A stretch of 64,000 nucleotides of DNA from an uncultured Bradyrhizobium sp. (GCF_936943645.1 NZ_CAKZJO010000065.1:1-64000), one strand, 5' to 3'; positions 16,433 to 25,544 are shown, numbered from the stretch's first letter. The notes: generated from the letters alone by a model not told the origin. Made by a program: numbers and translations.

Positions 16433-17236
16433 TCAGGCGATGGCCGCTATGTAGCGCTCCACCGATGCCGCGAAGGCAGCCTTGGCACCGCTGGCGATGT
16501 TGCGGCCCCACCACGCGCCATAGATGCGATCGAAGGCGAGCGGCTCGACGGCATCAGCGATCCGCCGCACCGCGGCTGCGTTGAGCGGCATGTAGTTGGG
16601 ATAGGAGTACATGAAGCTGACGAAGCGGCGGTCCATCGTCACCTGCGCGATGTCGCCGGTGAGCAGTGCGCCCCGGCCGTCCGCACTGCGCGCCGAGTGC
16701 AGCATGGTGGCGCCGGCGAAATGACCGCCGGTGCGCAGCAGCAGCACGTCCTTGGAGATGCGGAGGCTATCACCGGTCCAGTGCACGATCGCGGGATGCG
16801 GCCGCGTGACGAAGGCGCGATCGTCGGCATGCAGATAGACCGGTATGCCGCCGAAGGTGTCACTCCAGTCGGCGACTGCGCCGTAGTAGTGCGGATGCGA
16901 GATCGCGATCGCCTTCAGCCCACCGAGTGCGGCGACATATTGGATCGCATCATCGGTTGCAAGCGGAATGCAGTCCCACATCACGCAGCCGTCGCCTTGC
17001 GGCACCAGCAGCGCGCGCTGCCCGATGGCGAAGCTCGGCTCCATGCCGATGCCGGTGAGGCCGAGATCGCCGCGCCCGACCAGCCGATGCCCCTGCATGA
17101 GCTGCTCGCGCGTGAGAAAGCTCTGCCCCTTCCAGTTCACGAACTGCCGCTCGTCCTCGCAGATCAGGCAGGAGGCCGGCGGAATTCCGCCGTTCGGGAA
17201 TTGCGCGCCGCAGGTTTCGCAGATCCAGAGAGGCAT
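16433..17236 (-). CDS. MBL-fold protein with N-terminal zinc ribbon
   Basis: A 267-residue protein. A zinc ribbon at residues 6-26 is formed by CETC and CLIC. A metallo-beta-lactamase-like domain follows, but the canonical HxHxDH reads HPHYYG (His114, His116), losing the Asp and third His; GGHFAGATM and LLTGDIAQ are still recognisable. It may hold one metal or none. GGAG eight bases before the ATG at 17236 supports the start. It is transcribed towards the hydrolase-desaturase operon and diverges from an MFS gene. Confidence 0.7.
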   Translation of the reverse strand: MPLWICETCGAQFPNGGIPPASCLICEDERQFVNWKGQSFLTREQLMQGHRLVGRGDLGLTGIGMEPSFAIGQRALLVPQGDGCVMWDCIPLATDDAIQYVAALGGLKAIAISHPHYYGAVADWSDTFGGIPVYLHADDRAFVTRPHPAIVHWTGDSLRISKDVLLLRTGGHFAGATMLHSARSADGRGALLTGDIAQVTMDRRFVSFMYSYPNYMPLNAAAVRRIADAVEPLAFDRIYGAWWGRNIASGAKAAFAASVERYIAAIA

Positions 17237-17406
17237 GAGCAGAGCTCCATGGCAGGATCGCAACATGACATTGCGGACGCGCTTTCAGCAAGGTCGATGA
17301 CCGGGGTAGCTGGAACCAACGCAGGGAGCACCCGTTACGTTTCAGATCAACGCCAGGACGATTGGCCAAGAGGATCACGACACACGAACAGCATGCCTAG
17401 GTATCG

Positions 17407-18609
17407 ATGACTTCGCGGCCTCCCTCCCCGTCCCGTATCTGGCCTCTGTTCGCACTCAACTTCTTCATGGCCGACATGCAGTCGGGCATCGGGCCATTCG
17501 TCGGCGTCTTCCTCCAGGAACGTGGCTGGGCGACCGGACTGATCGGCACCGCGATGACGATCGGCAATGTCGCGGGCATGCTTGTGACGACGCCGATCGG
17601 CGGCTTCATCGATTCCAGCCGCAACAAGCGACTATGGGTCGTCATTCCCGGAATCTGCGTCGTTCTCGCCTCAGCGATCATCCTGATCTCGCAGAACTTC
17701 TGGGCGGTGACGTTCTCCCAGGTCGCGCAATCGCTGGCGAGCGCCGCCATCGTGCCGGCGGTCACCGGTATCACGCTCGGCATCGCCAGGCAGAAAGGCT
17801 TCAACGCGCTCAACGGCCGCAACCAGGCGTTCAACCACGCCGGCAACATGGTCGGCGCGGCATTGTCGGGCTATCTCGGCTACAAGTTCGGCTATTTCGC
17901 CGTCTTCGTTCTGGCGGCCGTGTTCGGCGCCATCGCGATCGCCTGCGTGATGATGATCCCCGCCAAGGCGATCGACGATCGCGCTTCGCGTGGCTGCAAG
18001 GAGGACGATCCCGACAGTGCGCCGGATGCGTTTACGATGCTGCTCAAGCACCGGGCGCTGCTGGTGCTGGCGCTTTCACTCGCGCTGTTCCATCTCGGCA
18101 ATGCCGCGATCGTTCCGCTCTATGGTCTAGCGGCGGTCGCCGAGGGACAGGCCAACGGCCCGAGCTTCGTCGCAACCACCGTGGTGATCGCGCAGGGCGT
18201 GATGATCGTGACCTCGCTGGTCGCGATGAAGGCCGCGAGCAAGCGCAATTACTGGCCGATCATCCTGATCTCCTTCATGTTCCTGCCTATCCGCGGCGTG
18301 CTGGCCTTCTTCGTCACGGGATGGTGGGGCGTGGTACCGATGCAGGTGCTCGACGGCATCGGCACCGGACTGCAGACGGTCGCCGTGCCCGGCATGGTCG
18401 CGCGCGCGCTCAACGGCACCGGCCGCATCAATCTCGGCCAGGGCGCCGTGATCACGGTGCAGGGCGTCGGCGCCAGCCTCAGTCCGGCACTCGGCGGCTG
18501 GATCGCACAATGGATCGGCTACGGCCCGACCTTCTTGCTGCTGGGCGGCTTCGGCCTTGCATCGATCGGGCTCTGGATGGCGTTCGGCACCGCGGTCAGG
18601 AAATACTGA
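17407..18609 (+). CDS. MFS transporter
   Basis: A 400-residue inner-membrane carrier with about 12 hydrophobic segments and the loop 2-3 region GGFIDSSRNKRLW typical of the superfamily (a relaxed GxxxDrxGrr motif). The N-terminal half begins LFALNFFMADMQSGIGPFVGVFL. It resembles drug or organic-solute exporters, but the substrate cannot be assigned. It is divergent from the zinc-ribbon MBL gene and convergent with an outer-membrane protein gene 12 bases away. Confidence 0.8.
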   Translation: MTSRPPSPSRIWPLFALNFFMADMQSGIGPFVGVFLQERGWATGLIGTAMTIGNVAGMLVTTPIGGFIDSSRNKRLWVVIPGICVVLASAIILISQNFWAVTFSQVAQSLASAAIVPAVTGITLGIARQKGFNALNGRNQAFNHAGNMVGAALSGYLGYKFGYFAVFVLAAVFGAIAIACVMMIPAKAIDDRASRGCKEDDPDSAPDAFTMLLKHRALLVLALSLALFHLGNAAIVPLYGLAAVAEGQANGPSFVATTVVIAQGVMIVTSLVAMKAASKRNYWPIILISFMFLPIRGVLAFFVTGWWGVVPMQVLDGIGTGLQTVAVPGMVARALNGTGRINLGQGAVITVQGVGASLSPALGGWIAQWIGYGPTFLLLGGFGLASIGLWMAFGTAVRKY

Positions 18610-18621
18610 GCCTCACCGGCA

Positions 18622-19473
18622 TCACGGCGCAAATTGGCGGTTCAGACCGATCCTGAAGGTGTGAAGCGCGATGTCGCTGGCCGCAAGGCTGGTCGCGGGA
18701 ATGGACAAGGTGAGCTGACGACCAAGGTTGAGATAAAGATATTCCGCCTTGAACGACCAATGCGGCGCGAACGCCCACTCTCCGCCGCCGCCGACCGCGT
18801 ACCCGACATTGTAACCACTTGCCGAGGCATGACCGTCCAGCGCGCCGGGAAACCCGGGGATCGGGAAGTTGTTGGTCAGCCTGACATGGCTGCTGTCGAG
18901 ACGTGCCTTGACATGCGCCCAGGCGAGACCGCCCGTCGCATAGAACAGCCAGTTGCGGCTGGCGTAACCGAGGCGGCCGCGCAGTGTGCCGAGATAATCG
19001 ATGTCCTGCGTCACCGTCACGGTGCCGGTGTAATTGTCGAAATCGCCGACGAGGAAAACCGGGCGGAACGCATACGAGCCTGATGCGCGCCCGCCAATCC
19101 CGGCCGCGCTGACATCGGCTTCAACACCGGCGACCAGATGGCCGCTCTGCCAGTTGTAACCGGCCTGTAGACCGCCCAGCCAACCCGATTGATCGACACC
19201 GAGCGCGAACGGAGCAGATGCCGTCGAGGTAAGGTTGTTCACACCGGGAAACATCGCGAGCAGCGCAGAGGGATCGACCCGCGCCGCGTTGCCGTCACCG
19301 GTGCCGTAGCCCGCGTGAACACCCGCATAGAAGCCCGTCCAGCTGAAGCCGGCCGGCAGCGGCGCAGGCGGCGCCTTCAGCGCCATGTCGGCGGCCGTTG
19401 CGCCGACGGCGCCATAGGCAACGATGCCAAGCCCCAGCAGAACCGCCAGCAGATCGCGCGCACGAGATGTCAT
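18622..19473 (-). CDS. Outer-membrane beta-barrel protein (Omp25/RopB-like)
   Basis: A 283-residue protein with a signal peptide (residues 1-28, ending GATAADMALKAPP) and the porin-like mature start LPAGFSWTGFYAGVHAGYG. The alternating hydrophobic strands, GGxAWAHVKA and EYLYLNLGRQ motifs and the C-terminal FRIGLNRQF(AP) are typical of rhizobial OmpA-like eight-stranded barrels. Ending near Phe fits recognition by the BAM complex. AAGGGA eight bases upstream gives the start at 19473. Confidence 0.85.
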   Translation of the reverse strand: MTSRARDLLAVLLGLGIVAYGAVGATAADMALKAPPAPLPAGFSWTGFYAGVHAGYGTGDGNAARVDPSALLAMFPGVNNLTSTASAPFALGVDQSGWLGGLQAGYNWQSGHLVAGVEADVSAAGIGGRASGSYAFRPVFLVGDFDNYTGTVTVTQDIDYLGTLRGRLGYASRNWLFYATGGLAWAHVKARLDSSHVRLTNNFPIPGFPGALDGHASASGYNVGYAVGGGGEWAFAPHWSFKAEYLYLNLGRQLTLSIPATSLAASDIALHTFRIGLNRQFAP

Positions 19474-19755
19474 CGGGTCATTCCCTTCCAATCGGTCGAT
19501 CATTCGCCGGCGACGATAGGCACGAAGCGATCCGCGTTCGTGGCGGGGAGCGAAGCCCCGAATGGACTCACGTGAAAGACGGCGGCAAAGACGGAGCCTG
19601 TTGCGATCAGGGCACACGTGGCTGCGGCACCAGGTCGCGGGCACAGCACGCCATCGCGAGTGGCTTATCACGCAATCCCGCGCTTTTGCCGTTGCGGCGC
19701 ATGGAGCCGACGATACAACCTGACGGAAATCGCCAACCAGCGTACCCCACTGTCA
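19474..19755. other. Divergent promoter region, OMP/AraC
   Basis: About 280 bases separating the outer-membrane protein gene and the AraC regulator gene. Both promoters must be here, but no convincing -35/-10 pair or direct-repeat AraC site was identified by eye. Confidence 0.3.
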
Positions 19756-20706
19756 ATGATCCAGCCTCAGCTCTCATTCGATGGCGACCCGAATGGCCTG
19801 GCCTATGAAAGATGGCGCGAGCAGTTTTGCCGTCAGGTGGCGAATGTCGATTTCGTGCCGGTGGGAGACGGGCGTGTGCACCGGACCATTGCGCCGGCCA
19901 TTCTTCCGCGCATCAGACTCTCGGCCTCGTTCGGCTCGCCGATATCTTTCGTTTCGTTGGGGACGAACGACGAATTGGTGATTACGACGTCACCCAATTC
20001 GGCGTTGAGCGGGACCATGGGAAAACGCCCGCTGGAGATCTCGGCGGGTGACGTCACAATCGGAGATCCCTCGATCAAGGGGGCCTACATCACTCAGATC
20101 GGGAACGGAAATTTCCGGACCGCGCTGCTGCCACGCAAGGCGTTGCTACGCGTTTGCCCGAATGCCGAGGACTTGATTGCGGGGTCGATCCCCGGTGCCA
20201 ATCCGATCACGTCGATGTATCTGCGCTATTACGACCTCGCGCATGCTCATGCCGACAAGCTCGCCCCCGCCGAGCTCGATGCGGTCTCGCAGCATTTGTT
20301 CGATCTCGCCGTGCTGATGATCGGGGCCCACGGCGATGTTGCCGAGGAAGCGCGGACGCGCGGCCTTGCCGCAGCCCGACTGGAGACTCTCAAATCCGAC
20401 ATCCTGGCGCAACTGGACAGCCCCGCGCTGTCGCTCGCCGTCCTGTCCGCCGCGCATCGGGTCAGCCCACGCACGATCCAGCTGCTGTTCGAGCAGGCCG
20501 GCATCACCTATAGCGGCTTCGTGCTGGAGCAGCGCTTGCTGCGCGCCGAGCGGTTGCTGCGAAATCCTGCCATGCGCACCCGCAAGATCATCGAGATCGC
20601 GCATCTCGCGGGCTTCCACGACGTCTCCTACTTCCATCGCGCGTTTCGCCGCCGTTTCGGGCAAACGCCGGACGATGTCAGGAAGCTTTCCGGCGGGAGC
20701 AGTTAG
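19756..20706 (+). CDS. AraC-family transcriptional regulator
   Basis: A 316-residue regulator. The C-terminal HTH_18 domain (about residues 215-312) has both helix-turn-helix units and the conserved tail IAHLAGFHDVSYFHRAFRRRFGQTPDDVRK. The N-terminal ~200 residues form an AraC-binding-like (cupin-type) domain. No strong ribosome site was found before the chosen ATG; an upstream in-frame start at 19618 lacks protein-like sequence. It overlaps the convergent alcohol dehydrogenase gene by four bases. Its likely target is the divergent OMP gene or a neighbour. Confidence 0.8.
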   Translation: MIQPQLSFDGDPNGLAYERWREQFCRQVANVDFVPVGDGRVHRTIAPAILPRIRLSASFGSPISFVSLGTNDELVITTSPNSALSGTMGKRPLEISAGDVTIGDPSIKGAYITQIGNGNFRTALLPRKALLRVCPNAEDLIAGSIPGANPITSMYLRYYDLAHAHADKLAPAELDAVSQHLFDLAVLMIGAHGDVAEEARTRGLAAARLETLKSDILAQLDSPALSLAVLSAAHRVSPRTIQLLFEQAGITYSGFVLEQRLLRAERLLRNPAMRTRKIIEIAHLAGFHDVSYFHRAFRRRFGQTPDDVRKLSGGSS

Positions 20707-21710
20707 GCGAACTCGACCACGATCTTGCCGAAATGCCCGCCCTGCTGCATCAGGCGCAGCGCGTCCGTCACGGCATCGAAGCTGAACACGCGGTCGATCA
20801 CCGGCTTCATGCCGTTGCGTTCGACCGCGGCCGTCATGTCCTCGAACATGCGGCGGCTCCCGACGGAGAGGCCGATGACGTGGAGGTTCTTGGCGAACAG
20901 GCTCGGGATCGCGATCTGCTGCGAGAAGCCCGTGAGCACGCCGATCACCAGGATCGTGCCACCGACGCGCGCAGCCTCGAGCGATTGCGCAAGAGTATCC
21001 TTGCCGCCGACCTCGACGATGTGATCGACACCTCCGCCGCTCCACTCCGCGGCGGCCTTGCCCCATTCGGGCACTGAGCGATAGTTGATGGTGTGGTCGG
21101 CGCCGAGTGCCCTGGCGCGTTCGAGCTTCTCGTCACTCGACGACGTCACGATCACGCTGGCACCGGCGAGCTTTGCGAATTGCAGCGCGAAGATCGAGAC
21201 ACCGCCGGTGCCCTGCACCAGCACGGTATCGCCGGGCTTCACCCGTGCTTCCTCGAACAGCGCGCGCCAGGCGGTGAGCCCGGCGCAGGGCAGCGCCGCG
21301 GCCTCCCTGAACGACAGATGCGAGGGCATGCGGCTGACGCCCTCGGCGTCGAGCACCATCACCTCCTGCAGCACCCCGGGCCGCGTGCCGCCGAGTGCGT
21401 ATCGACGGCTGGCCGCCGAAACCTGTCCGTCGATCCAGGACTGGAAGAACATCGGGCAGACGCGGTCGCCGGCCGCGATGCGCGTGACGCCCTCGCCGAC
21501 GGCTGTGACCTCGCCCGCGCCGTCCGAGAACGGGATCAGCGGCAATCGGGTGACGCCGCCCTTGCCCTGGACCGTCAGCAGATCGCGATAGTTGAGCGAC
21601 GCTGCCTTCATGCGCACCGCTACCTGACCCGGCCCGGGCACGGGCTCGGGCAGATCGACCAGCTCCATCCCCTCGATCGACCAGTCGCGCGCGACCTGCC
21701 AGGCTTTCAT
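20703..21710 (-). CDS. Zinc-independent medium-chain alcohol dehydrogenase / quinone oxidoreductase-like
   Basis: A 335-residue MDR-family oxidoreductase. NAD(P) binding is shown by VLVQGTGGVSIFALQFAKLAGA near residues 163-183. The catalytic zinc ligands of true alcohol dehydrogenases and the four-Cys structural lobe are absent, which points to the quinone-oxidoreductase or enoyl-reductase branch using NADPH. It ends four bases inside the convergent AraC gene and starts 15 bases after the acyl-CoA synthetase stop, so the two form an operon. Confidence 0.8.
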   Translation of the reverse strand: MKAWQVARDWSIEGMELVDLPEPVPGPGQVAVRMKAASLNYRDLLTVQGKGGVTRLPLIPFSDGAGEVTAVGEGVTRIAAGDRVCPMFFQSWIDGQVSAASRRYALGGTRPGVLQEVMVLDAEGVSRMPSHLSFREAAALPCAGLTAWRALFEEARVKPGDTVLVQGTGGVSIFALQFAKLAGASVIVTSSSDEKLERARALGADHTINYRSVPEWGKAAAEWSGGGVDHIVEVGGKDTLAQSLEAARVGGTILVIGVLTGFSQQIAIPSLFAKNLHVIGLSVGSRRMFEDMTAAVERNGMKPVIDRVFSFDAVTDALRLMQQGGHFGKIVVEFA

Positions 21711-21725
21711 GGAAAGCGCTCCCTC

Positions 21726-23336
21726 TCAGGTGCCAAAGCTCTTCTGCACCGCCTTGTCCAGCGTCTCTCCGCCGACAAAGCGCTGGCGCAGTTCGCGCTT
21801 GAGCAGCTTGCCGCTCGGATTCTTCGGCAACGCGTCCACGAAGATGACCCGCTTGGGCACCTTGAAATGCGCCATCTGGCCGGCGCAGTGCTTGATGACG
21901 GTTTCCTCGTCGAGCTTTTCGCCGCTCTTGACCACGACGATGGCTGTGACCGCCTCGATCCAGCGCGGGTCGGGCAGGCCGACGACGGCAACCTCGGAAA
22001 CCCCGGCAATGCGATAGACCATCTCCTCGACCTCGCGGCTGGCGACATTCTCGCCGCCGGTCTTGATCATGTCCTTGACGCGGTCGACCACGGTGATGTG
22101 GCCTTCGTCATCGACAGTTGCGAGATCGCCGGAATGAAACCAGCCGCCGGCGAAGGCGGCGGCGGTCTTCACAGGATCGTTGTAATAGCCGGAGAGCAGA
22201 TGCGGCGAGCGATGCACGATCTCGCCGACTTCGCCGACCTTGACGTCCTCCATCGCCGTATTGACCACGCGCGTCTCGACATTGAGCACGGGCTTGCCGG
22301 CCGAGCCGGCCTTGCGGAGCTGGTCCGCCGGGCGCAGCACGGTGGCGAGCGGCGCGATCTCGGTCTGGCCGTAGAAATTCCAGAATTTGACATTCGGCAG
22401 CCGGCGCTGAAGTTCGAGCAACACTTCCACCGGCATGATCGAGGCGCCGTAGTACCCTTTTTCAAGCGTCGACAGATCGGTCTTGTCGAAAGACGGCGAG
22501 CGCAGCATCGCGATCCAGATCGTCGGCGGCGCGAAGAACGATGTGATCCTGTGCGCCTGGATCAGCGCCAGGATGTTGTCGGCCGTCGGCTTGCCCGTGA
22601 TGACGCCGGAGGCGCCGAGATAGACCTGAGGCCCCAGGAACACGTCGAGCTGGGCGCAGTGGTAGAGCGGCAGCGCGTGCAGGAACTTGTCGTCCACGCT
22701 CATGCCGCCGTCGATGATGCAGCTGACATACTGCCACATCACCGCTTCATGGGTCAGCATCGCGCCCTTGGGGAGGGATTCCGTGCCCGAGGTGTAGACG
22801 ATCTGCGCGAGATCGCGGCTGTCGACCGAGGCGTCCAGGAACGAGCCGTCGGCGTGGAGCAGATCGTCGAAGGTGGTGAGCCCCGCCGGCGCCGTCGCGG
22901 GATCCTCGCCCGGCAGCCAGATCATCTTCTCGACCGCGCAATCCTTGGCGCTTGCGGCTTTGGCCGGCTCGACGAAATCGGGCCCCGCCGCCAGCAATTT
23001 TGCCCCCGAACTCTTCAGGATGAAATTGATCTCGTCGGGATTGAGCATGAAGTTGATCGGCACCAGCACCGCGCCGATCCGCGCCAGCGCGAAACGCAGC
23101 GCTGCAAACGCATGTGAATTGCGCGAGAGCACCGCGACGCGATCGCCCTTCTTGACGCCGAGGTCGAGCAGGCCGCGACCGAGCCGGTTACAGATCGCGT
23201 CCATCTCGGCAAAGCTCCAGCTGACATCACCGCAGCTCACCGCAAGCTTGTTCGGCTCGCGGCCCGCCGAGCGGCGCAGGAGATCGCCGATGGAATGCTC
23301 GCGGGCTTTGGCGATGGTGGCTGCGATCTCGGTCAT
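21726..23336 (-). CDS. Long-chain/medium-chain acyl-CoA synthetase (AMP-binding)
   Basis: A 536-residue ANL-superfamily ligase. The P-loop motif YTSGTESLPKG lies near residues 185-195, followed by FYGQTE, the hinge SGDLATVDDEGHITVVDR, and the catalytic Lys in KNPSGKLLKREL near the C-terminus. It should activate a fatty or aromatic acid to its CoA ester with ATP. GGAGGG precedes the ATG. It lies downstream of the GntR regulator gene; the upstream spacer carries a half copy of that regulator's operator (23360-23369), suggesting common control with the binding protein at 24339. Confidence 0.85.
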   Translation of the reverse strand: MTEIAATIAKAREHSIGDLLRRSAGREPNKLAVSCGDVSWSFAEMDAICNRLGRGLLDLGVKKGDRVAVLSRNSHAFAALRFALARIGAVLVPINFMLNPDEINFILKSSGAKLLAAGPDFVEPAKAASAKDCAVEKMIWLPGEDPATAPAGLTTFDDLLHADGSFLDASVDSRDLAQIVYTSGTESLPKGAMLTHEAVMWQYVSCIIDGGMSVDDKFLHALPLYHCAQLDVFLGPQVYLGASGVITGKPTADNILALIQAHRITSFFAPPTIWIAMLRSPSFDKTDLSTLEKGYYGASIMPVEVLLELQRRLPNVKFWNFYGQTEIAPLATVLRPADQLRKAGSAGKPVLNVETRVVNTAMEDVKVGEVGEIVHRSPHLLSGYYNDPVKTAAAFAGGWFHSGDLATVDDEGHITVVDRVKDMIKTGGENVASREVEEMVYRIAGVSEVAVVGLPDPRWIEAVTAIVVVKSGEKLDEETVIKHCAGQMAHFKVPKRVIFVDALPKNPSGKLLKRELRQRFVGGETLDKAVQKSFGT

Positions 23337-23359
23337 GTGTCCCTCCGGGTGATGTCTTT

Positions 23360-23369
23360 GTTTGTCGGA
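23360..23369. promoter_or_regulatory. Half copy of the GntR operator before the acyl-CoA synthetase gene
   Basis: GTTTGTCGGA is identical to the left half and centre of the operator at 24190-24204; the right half has decayed to TTTCT. It lies 24 bases before the synthetase start codon. Weaker evidence than the two complete sites. Confidence 0.35.
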
Positions 23370-23405
23370 TTTCTTGTTCGAAATCTTGCGTTTTGTCGTG
23401 CAGCG

Positions 23406-24173
23406 CTACCGGCGCCGGGTCGCCTGCGCGTGCTCCATGTACATGTGCTCGACCGAGCGATCGAGCGAGGCGATCTTCTCGAAGCCGCGGCGCCAGTCCT
23501 GCAAATGCCGACGCGTCCAGAGCACGCCGGCCTCGCGGTCGCGCCGGCGGATCGCGTCGATCAGGTGGCGATGCGCCGCGACGAGACGCGGGCCGCCCTC
23601 GGCGACGCCGGTCACGGTCATCTCGGTGGTGGGATAGAACAGCTGCGCCGCCGGCTCACGCGCGAGCTGGAGCACGCGGTTCTGCGAAGCCTTGGCGACC
23701 AGTACGTGGAATTCGGCATCGCATTCGGCGAGCGCCGCGGGATCGCCGACCACGGCCTCGCTGCGCACGAGGTTGTCGTCGAGTTCGGCGACGTTCGCCT
23801 CGGTTGCGCGCTCCACGGCGCCCTCGATGCTGGCGACTTCCAGCGTCATCGAGGCCTCGTAGAGCTCGCGGAAGGTGACCTCGTGCAGCACCAGCGCCCG
23901 GCTGAGACGGCTTGCGAGCTTGCTGTAGCGCGGTAGGCAGGCGTGGAGGCGGCGCGAGGAATCGCGGCGGATCAGCCCGCCCTCCTCCAGCACGCGGATG
24001 CCCTCGCGAATGGTCGAGCGGTTCACACCGAACTGGCGGACCAGATCGTGCTCGGTGCCGATGGGATCGCCCGGCTTGATGCGGCCGTTGACGATCTCGC
24101 GTTCGATGGCGTCGGCGACCTTCTGATAGGCCGGCGCGACATCGATCGGACGAAACAGCGGTGCAATGGGCAA
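23406..24173 (-). CDS. FadR-subfamily GntR transcriptional regulator (FCD domain)
   Basis: A regulator of about 255 residues. The N-terminal winged helix contains YQKVADAIEREIVNGRIKPG and the recognition region GVNRSTIREGIRVLEEGGLI; the C-terminal FCD domain (residues ~95-230) includes the metal/ligand-binding pattern D..FH...(DAEFHVLVAKAS) and HRHLIDAI. No ATG is available; a TTG at 24173 has GAGG six bases upstream, and another TTG at 24185 adds four residues. Two perfect operators in the divergent promoter region imply autoregulation and control of the ABC binding-protein gene. Confidence 0.85.
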   Translation of the reverse strand: MPIAPLFRPIDVAPAYQKVADAIEREIVNGRIKPGDPIGTEHDLVRQFGVNRSTIREGIRVLEEGGLIRRDSSRRLHACLPRYSKLASRLSRALVLHEVTFRELYEASMTLEVASIEGAVERATEANVAELDDNLVRSEAVVGDPAALAECDAEFHVLVAKASQNRVLQLAREPAAQLFYPTTEMTVTGVAEGGPRLVAAHRHLIDAIRRRDREAGVLWTRRHLQDWRRGFEKIASLDRSVEHMYMEHAQATRRR

Positions 24174-24189
24174 GCCGGACCTCAATGGC

Positions 24190-24204
24190 GTTTGTCGGAC
24201 AAAC
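24190..24204. promoter_or_regulatory. FadR-type operator 1 with minus-strand promoter of the regulator gene
   Basis: Perfect palindrome GTTTGTCGGACAAAC, matching the FadR-subfamily pattern TnGTnnnACnA. On the minus strand it directly follows and overlaps a good promoter: -35 TTGACG (24226-24231), 17-base spacer, -10 TATAGT (24203-24208). Binding here would block transcription of the regulator's own gene. Confidence 0.8.
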
Positions 24205-24262
24205 TATATTGCCGACCGCCGAATGCGTCAAACTGCTCCAGAGAAGCGGTGGATACAACAAA

Positions 24263-24291
24263 TTGACTCCGCCGGAACCCACCTCTAACTT
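24263..24291 (+). promoter_or_regulatory. Promoter of the ABC binding-protein gene
   Basis: -35 TTGACT (24263-24268), 17-base spacer, -10 TAACTT (24286-24291), about 48 bases before the ATG at 24339. The -10 element overlaps operator 2 at 24289-24303. Confidence 0.6.
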
Positions 24292-24303
24292 TGTCGGACA
24301 AAG
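24289..24303. promoter_or_regulatory. FadR-type operator 2
   Basis: Perfect palindrome CTTTGTCGGACAAAG with the same 13-base core as operator 1. It overlaps the -10 region of the plus-strand promoter for the ABC binding protein, consistent with repression relieved by a metabolite. Confidence 0.8.
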
Positions 24304-24338
24304 GGACAGAATAGTCCCATGCAAGAGGAAACGTATCC

Positions 24339-25544
24339 ATGAGACCTATCGCAGCCCTCGTGTCTGCGGCCGGCCTGCTGTCGGCTGCCCTGATCATCCC
24401 CGCCGCGGCCCAGCAGGCACCGCTCAAGATCGGGGTGCTCTCCGATTTCTCCTCGGTCTATTCCGACATCGGCGGCATGGGGAATGTCGAGGCCACCAAG
24501 ATGGCGATCGAGGATTTCGGCGGACAGATGTTCGGCAAGCCGATCGAGATGGTCGCTGCGGACGTGCTCAACAAGCCCGACGTCGCCTCCACCATCGCGC
24601 GCAAATGGTGGGAGACCGAAGGCGTCGACATGATCATCGACCTGCCGACCTCGGCCACCGCGCTCGCGGTGATGGAGCTGTCGAAGCAGTACGAGAAGAT
24701 CATGATCGTGACGGATGCGGCCAGCTCCGACATCACCGGCAAATCGTGCTCGCCCTATACGGCGCACTGGACGTACGACACCTATGCCAACGCCCACACG
24801 GTCGGCAGCGCCATCGTCAAGAACGGCGGCGACACCTGGTTCTTCCTCACCGCCGACTACGTATTCGGCCATTCGGTCGAGCGCGACACCGGCGACGTCG
24901 TGAAGGCCGCCGGTGGCAAGGTGCTCGGCAGCGTCAAGCATCCGCTCAACACCGCGGACTTCTCCTCGTTCCTGCTGCAGGCCCAGGCCTCCAAGGCCAA
25001 GATCATCGGCCTCGCCAACGGCGGCGGCGACACCATCAACGCGATCAAGCAGGCCGGCGAGTTCGGCATCGTCGCCGGTGGACAGAATCTGGCGGCGATC
25101 GTGATGTTCATCTCCGACGTGCACAGCCTGGGCCTGAAGCTCGCGCAAGGCCTGATCATCACCGAGGCCTATTACTGGGATCTCAACGACAAGACCCGCG
25201 CTTTCGGCAAACGCTTCCTGGAGCGCGTCAAGCGGATGCCGACGATGAACCAGGCCGCGACCTACAGCGCAACGCTGCATTACCTCAAGGCGGTGCAGGC
25301 CGCCGGCACCCGCGACACCAAGACGGTGATGGCGAAGATGCGCGAGCTGCCGGTGAAGGATGCCTTCACCGACAACGGCGTGCTGCGCGAGGACGGCCGC
25401 ATGGTGCACAGCATGTATCTGTTCCAGGTGAAGAAGCCGGAAGAATCGAAGGCGCCGTGGGATTACTACAAGCTGCTCGCCGAGGTGCCCGCCGACCAGG
25501 CATTCCGCCCGCTCAAGGATGGCGGCTGCCCGCTGGTGAAGTGA
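24339..25544 (+). CDS. ABC transporter substrate-binding protein (Peripla_BP_6)
   Basis: A 401-residue periplasmic receptor with a signal peptide (residues 1-23, ending PAAAQQ). The body matches the urea/amide/branched-chain acid receptor family: LKIGVLSDFSSVYSDIGG, DVLNKPDVASTIARKWW, and TAHWTYDTYANAH. It is divergent from the FadR-type regulator and under a matching operator, and probably imports the compound that the acyl-CoA synthetase activates. No permease genes are adjacent. Its sequence differs clearly from the receptor at 1345. Confidence 0.85.
   Translation: MRPIAALVSAAGLLSAALIIPAAAQQAPLKIGVLSDFSSVYSDIGGMGNVEATKMAIEDFGGQMFGKPIEMVAADVLNKPDVASTIARKWWETEGVDMIIDLPTSATALAVMELSKQYEKIMIVTDAASSDITGKSCSPYTAHWTYDTYANAHTVGSAIVKNGGDTWFFLTADYVFGHSVERDTGDVVKAAGGKVLGSVKHPLNTADFSSFLLQAQASKAKIIGLANGGGDTINAIKQAGEFGIVAGGQNLAAIVMFISDVHSLGLKLAQGLIITEAYYWDLNDKTRAFGKRFLERVKRMPTMNQAATYSATLHYLKAVQAAGTRDTKTVMAKMRELPVKDAFTDNGVLREDGRMVHSMYLFQVKKPEESKAPWDYYKLLAEVPADQAFRPLKDGGCPLVK

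Noticed and set aside
15338..17410. Long plus-strand frame across the hydrolase and zinc-ribbon MBL genes
   Set aside because: It is antisense to two genes with intact motifs and ribosome sites; the sequence is a compositional by-product.
21093..23117. Long plus-strand frame across the CoA synthetase gene
   Set aside because: It is antisense to a well-supported AMP-binding enzyme and gives an Arg/His-rich product without a domain.
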